Origin: JAIOSM01 sp964565415
GTDB taxonomy: Bacteria > Desulfobacterota > Desulfobacteria > Desulfobacterales > Desulfobacteraceae
Length of the DNA: 54,856 nt
NCBI GenBank assembly: GCA_964565415.1
Contig: CAZMEX010000016.1
Location: forward strand, 1-54,856
Direction of reading: 5' to 3'
Part shown: positions 1-7,439 of the stretch, piece by piece
Layout of the letters: the number at the start of each line of letters is the position of its first letter
How positions within the stretch are numbered: the first letter of the stretch is position 1
Program-made: the position numbers and the translations under genes
The notes under the pieces: generated by a model
What the model was told of the DNA's origin: nothing
Databases searched by the model: none
Seen by the model: only the letters and a program-made list of their open reading frames with translations

Positions 1-124
1 AGAACAAAATGTTATTTTAACATTGCAATTCAATTAAATCTGTGAAAATTATACAAACATGATTATCTATGATTAAATTAATCAACCATAGAAAAAGAAT
101 GAAAATAAAATGTTTTTATATCCC

Positions 125-153
125 TTGTCTGGTCAGTCTTAAAAACTTTAAAT
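125..153 (+). promoter_or_regulatory. possible sigma-70 promoter upstream of purC
   Basis: TTGTCT (125-130) and TTAAAT (148-153) are separated by 17 bases in the AT-rich 281-base leader before purC. The match is moderate and the region is so AT-rich that chance matches are likely. A weak bulged hairpin lies upstream (CTATG at 67-71, CATAG at 87-91). Nothing else recognisable is in positions 1-264. Confidence 0.22.
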
Positions 154-281
154 CAATTTTAACCACTATTAAAAAAAATATAGATGGAAAATAATATTTT
201 AAGAATATAGAATACGCAAAATTTAAAAATTATTAAACAAATATAAATTAATAGTTAGTAAAACAGGAGATTATTAAAAAA

Positions 282-1175
282 ATGAATGATATTGTGGCTC
301 AAACTCAACTTGATGATCTTAAGCTTGTTGCAAAGGGAAAAGTCAGGGATATATATGAAGTTGATGATGCATTATTAATGATAACTTCAGATCGTCTCTC
401 TGCTTTTGATGTGGTCCTACCTGATCCGATTCCTGATAAGGGCAGTGTTTTAACCCAGATTTCACTGTTCTGGTTTGAACAATTTAAAAATATTGTAAAA
501 AATCATCTGATTGCTGCTGATGTTGATCAATATCCAGACGATTTAAAAAGATATTCTGAGCTTCTTAAAAACAGGAGCATGCTTGTTAAAAAAGCAGAAC
601 CTCTTCCTGTGGAGTGTATTGTCCGGGGCTATATTTCAGGATCAGGCTGGAAATCATACCAGCAGGAGGGTCATGTCTGCGGGATTAAACTTCCCAAAGG
701 GTTAAAGGAATCAGACAAACTACCTGAAACATTGTTTACGCCATCAACAAAAGCAGAAGTTGGAGATCATGATATTAATATCAGCTTTTCAGACACCATA
801 GATTTGATTGGGAAAGAGAAAGCTGAGAAATTAAAAGAATTAAGTCTTACTATTTATAATAGAGGGGCTGAGATAGCCAATGAAAAAGGAATTATTATTG
901 CTGATACCAAATTTGAATTTGGTATTTATAATGGTGAAATCATATTGATTGATGAGGTTTTAACCCCTGATTCATCTAGGTTCTGGTCAAAAGCTCTCTT
1001 TTCTCCGGGCAGATCACAAAAAAGCTATGATAAACAAGATGTCAGGGACTGGCTTACCAACTCAGGCTGGGATAAAACACCTCCTGGTCCAAAACTTCCA
1101 GATGAAATCATTAAAAATACTTCTAAAACTTATAAGAAAATTTTTAAACTTCTTACGGGGCAAGAGCTGCTATAG
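282..1175 (+). CDS. purC: SAICAR synthase (phosphoribosylaminoimidazole-succinocarboxamide synthase)
   Basis: This cytosolic enzyme joins CAIR and aspartate using ATP in de novo purine synthesis. The 297-residue length fits the longer bacterial and yeast-like PurC type. Visible family motifs are SDRLSAFDV (36-44), the CIVRGYISGSGWKSY stretch (112-126), DTKFEFG (208-214) and DEVLTPDSSRFW (224-235), which form the ATP and substrate pocket. The ATG is preceded by AGGAGA at 265-270, with an 11-base spacing that is slightly long. No other purine gene adjoins it on this side; guaB is near the far end of the window. The following ParB-like gene starts on the last base of its stop codon, so the two are probably co-transcribed. 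Family identity is secure. Confidence 0.96.
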   Translation: MNDIVAQTQLDDLKLVAKGKVRDIYEVDDALLMITSDRLSAFDVVLPDPIPDKGSVLTQISLFWFEQFKNIVKNHLIAADVDQYPDDLKRYSELLKNRSMLVKKAEPLPVECIVRGYISGSGWKSYQQEGHVCGIKLPKGLKESDKLPETLFTPSTKAEVGDHDINISFSDTIDLIGKEKAEKLKELSLTIYNRGAEIANEKGIIIADTKFEFGIYNGEIILIDEVLTPDSSRFWSKALFSPGRSQKSYDKQDVRDWLTNSGWDKTPPGPKLPDEIIKNTSKTYKKIFKLLTGQELL

Positions 1176-2134
1176 TGTTTTTAAAAGAACAATTAATTGA
1201 TATTGCTGAAATTGATTTGAATGATCAAAGGTACAGGATTTCAATTAATAATGATATTAATTCTCTTGTGGATTCCATTGCAAAAAATGGTCTTTTCACT
1301 CCATGTATCTTAAGAAAAACTAATAATCATTTTATTGTTGTCTCGGGATTTCGACGTATATTGTCCATGAAAAAGCTTAAATTAAAAAACATTTCTGCAA
1401 GAATTATCATGGAGGATACAGACAACATAGACCTTTATTGTATTAAAATAGCTATTGGTGAAAATGCATTTCATTGTGAACTTAATGTGATTGAACTTGC
1501 AAAAAGCATATCGCTCTTAAAGCAGTTTTTAAATTTTACTGAAATTGAGAAAATATCCCCGACGATCTTTAATACACCCCTTAACAGGAAAATCATTGAA
1601 CAATTGTTTGCAATTTCATCCATGGATGAATCTGTACACTATTTAATTTCAGCAAAAAAGCTTTCCATGAAAAATATCATTAAAATTGCAGGTTATGATC
1701 AAAAAACCTTTGAAGCTTTTATTGATATTTTTCAAAAAGTTAAAATGGGACAAAATAAGCAGGCTGAAATCATAATCAATTGCCATGAAGTTGCATCAAG
1801 GGACAATATAGCTTTGCATGATTTTTTATCATTTAAAGATATAAAAAAGATCATTGATCATGAAAATCCAGATGAAAACCATAAAGGTAATCTTTTAAGA
1901 AGTTATCTTGCAAAAAAAAGATATCCAAAGCTGACTTCTGCCTATGAAGAGCATAAAGCTGTCATAAAAGAGTTAAAACTTGAACCTGAAATTAAACTTC
2001 AAGCTCCAAAAGATTTTGAAGGAGATAAATATTCAATTTTTTTTGAGTTCAGAAATAGACTTAAGTTTGAAGAACATTTAAAAAAACTCATATCAATAAA
2101 TAGAACAAAAATTTTTGATAAACTTATCAAATGA
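1175..2134 (+). CDS. ParB-like N-terminal domain protein, function unknown
   Basis: This 319-residue protein begins like the ParB/Srx fold: a SLVDSIAKNG helix followed by a strand and VVSGFRRILSMKKL, which corresponds to the ParB G-E/x-R-R motif (roughly residues 28-70). An ELNVIELAKSISLL segment resembles the helix after the ParB N domain. The middle (about 130-200) is helical and may hold a helix-turn-helix; the C terminus is lysine-rich. It starts at GTG overlapping the purC stop by one base, and its TGA overlaps the next ATG by four bases. No parA is nearby, so chromosome partition is unlikely. Tight coupling to an SPL-like radical SAM gene suggests a shared, perhaps DNA-directed, role; that is inference only. 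DNA binding, CTP hydrolysis and nuclease activity cannot be judged from sequence. Confidence 0.7.
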   Translation: MFLKEQLIDIAEIDLNDQRYRISINNDINSLVDSIAKNGLFTPCILRKTNNHFIVVSGFRRILSMKKLKLKNISARIIMEDTDNIDLYCIKIAIGENAFHCELNVIELAKSISLLKQFLNFTEIEKISPTIFNTPLNRKIIEQLFAISSMDESVHYLISAKKLSMKNIIKIAGYDQKTFEAFIDIFQKVKMGQNKQAEIIINCHEVASRDNIALHDFLSFKDIKKIIDHENPDENHKGNLLRSYLAKKRYPKLTSAYEEHKAVIKELKLEPEIKLQAPKDFEGDKYSIFFEFRNRLKFEEHLKKLISINRTKIFDKLIK

Positions 2135-3234
2135 AAATCAAAAAACTTTTTGTAGATAAAAGTGTTCAAGCTAAAAAAGAGACACGATTTATTTGTGAAA
2201 AAATCAAGCTTGAACCTGAAATTATTTCAGATGAGCAGCCTGTATATGATTATGTAAATGCATCATCTGATCCAATTCAAAAAGGTAAAACCTCTCTTTA
2301 TATTACAACAAATAGAGGTGCAGTTATTAAAGAGTGCCCTGGTACAAGCCATTACACTTGTTGTGATTACACTATTTTACACACTGGTACATTTTGTACA
2401 ATGGATTGTTCATACTGTATATTGCAGGCATATTTTCACCCACCAATATTAAGATACTTTGCTGACAGAGATAAAATTTCTAATTTTCTTGATGATATTT
2501 TTCAAAAAAATAAAATTTTCAGGATTGGAACAGGGGAATACACAGACAGTTTAATTTGGGAGAAAATTAGTGATCTCCCATCTTTTTTAATTCAAAAATT
2601 TGCAAATCAATCAAATTCTATTCTAGAGTTAAAAACAAAAACTGTGAATATTGACTCTTTTGAAAATATTGATCATAACCAAAAGACAATTTTGTCCTGG
2701 TCATTGAATACTCCTGCCATCATAAAATCTGAAGAGAGAGACACTGCAAGTTTAAAAGCAAGACTGAAAGCTGCAAAAAAATGTGAGTCGTGGGGGTATA
2801 AACTTGCATTCCATTTTGACCCTGTTGTGATTTATGATGGATGTATTGAGGAGTATACAGAGGTTATCAAAACAATTTTTAATTATGTAGCACCTGAAAA
2901 TATTGTTTGGATAAGTATTGGAAGTTTTAGATTTATGCCCCATTTAAAACCATTAATTGAAAAAAGATTTAAACATTCCAAAATATGCTATGGAGAATTT
3001 ATCCCAGGTATTGATAATAAAATGCGCTACTTTAAGCCTCTTAGAATTGAGGTCTACAGAGCAATGATTAAACAGATCAAAAAATATGCCCCTGAAGTTA
3101 TAACATATTTTTGCATGGAAGATAGAAGGGTGTGGGAAGAGTGTTTTGGTTTTTTTCCACAGGAAGAGGGAGCATTGGGAAAAATTCTTGATAAGAGTGC
3201 AGTTATGCATTGTAAACTTAAACAAAACGCATAA
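2131..3234 (+). CDS. SPL-family (spore photoproduct lyase-like) radical SAM protein
   Basis: A 367-residue radical SAM protein with the cluster motif C89-x3-C93-x2-C96, in the context CTMDCSYCILQAYF. This matches the arrangement in spore photoproduct lyase (COG1533), as do the later WSLNTP strand, the LKAAKKCESWGYKLAFHFDP segment and a C-terminal RFM...FIPG region. Compared with Bacillus SPL from memory, the segment holding the hydrogen-donor cysteine (ASCTSD) reads GEYTDS here (135-140), and the tyrosine after the third cluster cysteine is isoleucine. It may therefore not be a classical SPL. It overlaps the ParB-like gene by four bases (ATGA). No sporulation gene is in view. A DNA repair or nucleic-acid modification role is plausible but unproven. 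Confidence 0.82.
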   Translation: MKIKKLFVDKSVQAKKETRFICEKIKLEPEIISDEQPVYDYVNASSDPIQKGKTSLYITTNRGAVIKECPGTSHYTCCDYTILHTGTFCTMDCSYCILQAYFHPPILRYFADRDKISNFLDDIFQKNKIFRIGTGEYTDSLIWEKISDLPSFLIQKFANQSNSILELKTKTVNIDSFENIDHNQKTILSWSLNTPAIIKSEERDTASLKARLKAAKKCESWGYKLAFHFDPVVIYDGCIEEYTEVIKTIFNYVAPENIVWISIGSFRFMPHLKPLIEKRFKHSKICYGEFIPGIDNKMRYFKPLRIEVYRAMIKQIKKYAPEVITYFCMEDRRVWEECFGFFPQEEGALGKILDKSAVMHCKLKQNA

Positions 3235-3278
3235 AACAGGTATTAAATTATGAAAAATAACAATGGTCAAAGTTTATG

Positions 3279-5738
3279 TTAAATTGGAAAATCAACTGCC
3301 TTAACAAGACCTGTTATATTTACCAAGGGTATCCCTCTACTAGTAATATTTATCTTCTTATCAAACGAGAAATCAGGGTCAATTGTTTTAAAATATGTCT
3401 CATCATAACAATCAAGCCTTAGCTTTAATTCATTATTGTCATGAATTAGAGATGACGTAAGGCCATAATCAACTTCTCCAAGAAAAGTTAAAATTATGTA
3501 TCGTGGTATTTCACGACCACTGCCCTCTCTTCTGACTTTTGTTGCAATATCAATTACATCATAGGAATCTATGGGATGATTTTGGTTCCATCTGTTTTGT
3601 ATGGGAAGGCCTGCAACGTAAAGATGGTGAAATTCTATGCCAGCTTTTCTTAAATTATATGCAAGATCATGGATACATCTGCCTGAGTCATTAACTCCAC
3701 CCAATAAAGGTGTATTACAATAAACAGTTATACCTTGATTATTCAGTTTTTGAACCAATGCATAATGATCTTTTGATATTTCATCGCTTAAAATAAACCA
3801 TGTCTCTATTTCAAGTCGTAAAGGGTTAGCAATTGTAAGTTGGTTTAATTTACCAAGTTTGTTTATAACACTATTGGTATATGACTTTATGGCAAAATTG
3901 AATTTCATGCTCCTGACTCTAACAGAATTTACATGATCAATATTTTTTAATTTTTTAATGATTTTACCAATATAGTAGAGAGAATCAACTGCATCTTTAT
4001 CAGAAGAGATTATCACATCAGTAATCCTATTATCTGATGCAATGTAATTTATCCCTTGCTCTTGCACATGAATATCTATTTCGACTCTGGTTTCATGGAG
4101 TCGAAAAATTTTATCCATAGCTGTATTTACAATTGAATAGCAGGTTTGTCTTTGACTGATTAATTCTGATTTTAAAACATCAATGGCTTGTTTTTCAGCA
4201 GGTTGATTTCTTTTTAAAGTTCTTTTTGGTCTTGATCCAATCAGGTGTGATTCTTCACCAATTTGTGCCAAGTATTGTATGTCAATTGTACCTTCATTGT
4301 TGATGCGGATATTCCTGAGACCTTTTGTAAGAGGTGCAAAATTTTTAAAATATTCGAGAGTATAAGGGGTTCTAATCCAGATAAATGTTTCTTTTTCTTT
4401 TACTTTTTCCACTGCCCAGCCACTGGTATACCAATCCATTTTTCCAATTGGTGTTGCTGTACATATCCTTGGAATTATACGATCAGAAAGATGTGCACGA
4501 AGGTGTTTTGCAATATTTATTCCATTGGATAGCGGTGCTCTGTAGATGCTGTTTCCATGAATCGGACTGCAAGGAATGAAAATATAGTGCATTTCAGCTC
4601 CTGCACCTCTTAGAAGGCTAAACAACCTCACGAGCTCAGGACCTTTATCATTGCAATTGTTTAAAAACGGAGTTTGAATATAAACTGCAATTCCACTTTT
4701 TACCAATTTTGTGATTATCTCTAGAGATTGAACAGATACTTCATCAGGATGGATAAAATGAGTCGCTATTTCAAGTTTCTTACCAACTTGCTGCAGTTCC
4801 GTATTTTTTTGCTCCAGGTATTTTAAATATGAATAGTTATCCTTTAAAAAAAGATCAGGATAGTAGGCAATCGAACGTGTGGCAAGGCGAAGAGTCTTGA
4901 TGTGATCAATTTTCATAAGACCATTTATGGTAGCTTTCATGTTTGCCATGTTCAGGAATGGATCACCACCTGTTACAAGAACTTCTTTAATCAGTGGTGA
5001 GTTTCTGACATGTTTGACTGCTGCTTTAACATCGGTCAATGTAGGGTTTTTTTCATTTCTTGAGTCTTTATGTTTTCTAAAACAGAATCTGCAATAAACT
5101 GGACAGCTCATATTGAGTAATAAGATTACTCTGTTTTGATACATTTGTTCCAATATACCATCATGGAACTGACCAATCCATGTGTTTTCATGACCAGTCA
5201 AATCAAGTTCTTCAACAAAGGGTATATACTGGCATGCTATATCCTTAGACACCATCATCTGCCTGATTATATGTTTTGAAAGTCGAACCGGGTATTTGTC
5301 AATCACTTTTTCAAGATCAGAGCGCTGTTCCTCTGAGATATCTAAGTTAGTGATTTTTTCAAGTTGTTTTGTGTTTTTTATTGAAACATATCCTTTACCA
5401 GGTATAATTTTTTCAAGAATTGTCACTAGTAAAAGATAGGGCAGGGCAATTCCATTGATAATAACTTTTTGTTTGTTTGATGTATTAATTATAGAATTGA
5501 AAATTTCTTTAAAAAAGTTTTCAGGCATATTCTCATGCCCAGTAGCCTTTAAAAGATTTCTAAACTTTGCACCCCCATCCTGATCTTTGATAATCCCACA
5601 AAAGACTTCTCCTAAAAAAGTTTTTGTTGCATAAAGTTCTAAAAAATCAGTAACAGAGTCAATTAAGGTTGTAAGGCTTATCTCAATTTCTTTTTTTGAA
5701 TCACTGAAAGATAAAAATATAGAATATTTATTTTTCAT
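3279..5738 (-). CDS. KamA-like radical SAM protein with two aminomutase-type halves
   Basis: An 819-residue protein, about twice the length of lysine 2,3-aminomutase. The N-terminal half (about 150-470) is a recognisable KamA domain: C212-x3-C216-x2-C219 (CPVYCRFCF), TGGDPF (256-261), THFIHPDEV and IPRICTATPIGKMDW, whose lysine may correspond to the PLP lysine. The C-terminal half (about 545-765) repeats the KamA order (NRITDVIISSDKD, LSDEISKD, NTPLLGGVND, FHHLYVAGLP, IPRYIILTFLGEVDYG) but has no cluster motif, a degraded GGDP and Glu where the candidate PLP lysine would be. I chose the ATG at 5738 (GGA 13 bases upstream, 11-base overlap with the amidohydrolase); an in-frame ATG at 5753 and a TTG at 5756 also exist. 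Substrate unknown. Confidence 0.78.
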   Translation of the reverse strand: MKNKYSIFLSFSDSKKEIEISLTTLIDSVTDFLELYATKTFLGEVFCGIIKDQDGGAKFRNLLKATGHENMPENFFKEIFNSIINTSNKQKVIINGIALPYLLLVTILEKIIPGKGYVSIKNTKQLEKITNLDISEEQRSDLEKVIDKYPVRLSKHIIRQMMVSKDIACQYIPFVEELDLTGHENTWIGQFHDGILEQMYQNRVILLLNMSCPVYCRFCFRKHKDSRNEKNPTLTDVKAAVKHVRNSPLIKEVLVTGGDPFLNMANMKATINGLMKIDHIKTLRLATRSIAYYPDLFLKDNYSYLKYLEQKNTELQQVGKKLEIATHFIHPDEVSVQSLEIITKLVKSGIAVYIQTPFLNNCNDKGPELVRLFSLLRGAGAEMHYIFIPCSPIHGNSIYRAPLSNGINIAKHLRAHLSDRIIPRICTATPIGKMDWYTSGWAVEKVKEKETFIWIRTPYTLEYFKNFAPLTKGLRNIRINNEGTIDIQYLAQIGEESHLIGSRPKRTLKRNQPAEKQAIDVLKSELISQRQTCYSIVNTAMDKIFRLHETRVEIDIHVQEQGINYIASDNRITDVIISSDKDAVDSLYYIGKIIKKLKNIDHVNSVRVRSMKFNFAIKSYTNSVINKLGKLNQLTIANPLRLEIETWFILSDEISKDHYALVQKLNNQGITVYCNTPLLGGVNDSGRCIHDLAYNLRKAGIEFHHLYVAGLPIQNRWNQNHPIDSYDVIDIATKVRREGSGREIPRYIILTFLGEVDYGLTSSLIHDNNELKLRLDCYDETYFKTIDPDFSFDKKINITSRGIPLVNITGLVKAVDFPI

Positions 5739-7320
5739 ATACAATTTTTCCATCAAAGATCGTCATATCAATGGTAATTTCTGGAATTTTATCTTGGTCA
5801 ATAAGATGGATATCTTTATCAAGAACAATCATGTCAGCAAATTTTCCAGGTGATACACTACCGGAGACCGTATCTGTTCCCATTGCAACTGCAGGGGCAA
5901 TAGTGTATCCAGCAATTGCTTCTGTAACACTTAAAGCCTGTTCAATATACCACCCGTTTTTCGGAGTATTGTTCATTCTTTTACGGGTAACTGCGGAAAA
6001 TATCCCGTTAAATGGGTTTTTATCACATACAGGGGCATCCGAATTTAAAATCAAAGGCAATCCATTGTCCAGAATACTTTTTAACATATAAGTATATTTG
6101 CTCTTTTTACCAACACACATTTCAATCATTGAAATATCAAGGTTTAAATTATTAGGCTGACATGACGTGGTTATACTTTTAAGTCTGCCCATTCTTTCAA
6201 GGTCTTCAGGTCTGATCATTTGTACATGCTCAATTCTATGTGGGATTTTAGGTCTTTGGGGATTGATCTTTTCAACCCTTTCAAACATTGATACAATTTT
6301 TCTGTTGGCTTTATCTCCAATGGAATGAATCATAACACTGATACCTGCTGCCTCAGCTTTTAATACGGCATTCTCAATGTTCTCAATTGAAGTCAAGGGC
6401 ATTCCATATCCAGCATCCAGGTATTTTTCAAGCATCCAGGCAGTTCTTGCCCCCATTCCTCCATCGGCAAAAAATTTTAAATGACCAATTTTTAACTTAT
6501 CATTCCCAAATCCAGTTCTTAAACCAAGTGCTATTGCCTGATCTGTCATTTCCCCAGGCAATGAAACATGGCATCTTATTTTAAGTTTTTGAAATTCATT
6601 AAGTTTTTGCCATGCCTTTAAAGAGTCAGCACCATCAAGACCACCCATGAGGCGGATATCATGAATTGATGTAATACCAAATCTATGCAGTTCAGACATA
6701 CCTTTTTCCATATTATCTAAAATTTGATCTTCAGTAGGTCTGGGTACAATGTTTTTAATCAAATTCAAAGCAAGTTCCCTTAAAACACCTGTGGGTTTGC
6801 CTTGTGAGTCTTTTACAATTCTGCCTTCTGGTGGGTCAATGGTTTTTAAATTAATTTGTGCATTTTTAAGGGCATTAGAATTTACAACTCCAACATGAAG
6901 ACAGCATCTCAGGATATAAACAGGATGGTCAGGAACAATTTTATCCAAATCATACCTGTCAGGCATTTTACATTCAGGCCAGTCAGATTCATTAAATCCA
7001 TTGCCTAAAATCCATGAGCCTTTTTTTAGAGTTTTTGCTTTTTGGATAAGCAGTTGCTCCATCTCTTTAAAGGAAAAAGCTTTGGAAAGGTCAACACTGT
7101 GATAATTTAGTGCCCATTCGTAAAAATGAAAATGAGAGTCAGTAAACCCAGGCAGAACAGTTTTTTGTTTAAGATCAATCTTTTTAATGGTTTTATCTGA
7201 CTTTAATAAAACCTCATTGCTTGATCCAACTTTAATAATTTTATTGCCTGAAATATGAACAGCTTCTACAAAGGGGAGATTTTTATTTTGTGTATATATT
7301 TTACCATTATAAAGTATCAT
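5728..7320 (-). CDS. amidohydrolase family protein (YtcJ/COG1574 type)
   Basis: A 530-residue metal-dependent hydrolase with a composite domain: a small beta-sandwich made from both termini (N-terminal MILYNGKIYTQNKNLPFVEA and C-terminal GKFADMIVLDKD) around a TIM barrel. Metal-ligand motifs are visible: H-F-H after GFTDSHFH (about residue 63), HSIGD, HRIEHVQMI and LNSDAPV. This matches the YtcJ-like branch, whose substrates are mostly unknown N-formyl or imide compounds. No signal peptide is apparent, so it is probably cytosolic. Its stop overlaps the start of the KamA-like gene, implying translational coupling and a possible shared catabolic task. No clear Shine-Dalgarno precedes the ATG. 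The exact substrate cannot be assigned. Confidence 0.82.
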   Translation of the reverse strand: MILYNGKIYTQNKNLPFVEAVHISGNKIIKVGSSNEVLLKSDKTIKKIDLKQKTVLPGFTDSHFHFYEWALNYHSVDLSKAFSFKEMEQLLIQKAKTLKKGSWILGNGFNESDWPECKMPDRYDLDKIVPDHPVYILRCCLHVGVVNSNALKNAQINLKTIDPPEGRIVKDSQGKPTGVLRELALNLIKNIVPRPTEDQILDNMEKGMSELHRFGITSIHDIRLMGGLDGADSLKAWQKLNEFQKLKIRCHVSLPGEMTDQAIALGLRTGFGNDKLKIGHLKFFADGGMGARTAWMLEKYLDAGYGMPLTSIENIENAVLKAEAAGISVMIHSIGDKANRKIVSMFERVEKINPQRPKIPHRIEHVQMIRPEDLERMGRLKSITTSCQPNNLNLDISMIEMCVGKKSKYTYMLKSILDNGLPLILNSDAPVCDKNPFNGIFSAVTRKRMNNTPKNGWYIEQALSVTEAIAGYTIAPAVAMGTDTVSGSVSPGKFADMIVLDKDIHLIDQDKIPEITIDMTIFDGKIVYEK

Positions 7321-7355
7321 TACATCATAGAGTATGGATATTGAATATTTAATAA

Positions 7356-7398
7356 AAAAGACCTGGGAAGATTTTTAAGTTCCATCCACAGGTCTTTT
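7356..7398 (-). terminator. intrinsic terminator after the EF-G II gene
   Basis: A perfect 10-base stem, AAAAGACCTG (7356-7365) with CAGGTCTTTT (7389-7398), and a 23-base loop. Read on the minus strand, the second arm runs into a T-rich stretch (CTTTTTTATT). It lies 42 bases past the stop of the minus-strand EF-G II gene and before the amidohydrolase, so it should end the xseA-to-EF-G II transcript and separate the two minus-strand units. Confidence 0.75.
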
Positions 7399-7439
7399 GA
7401 TAGATATTGGGTTACAATCTAATTACGATTTTACTTTTA

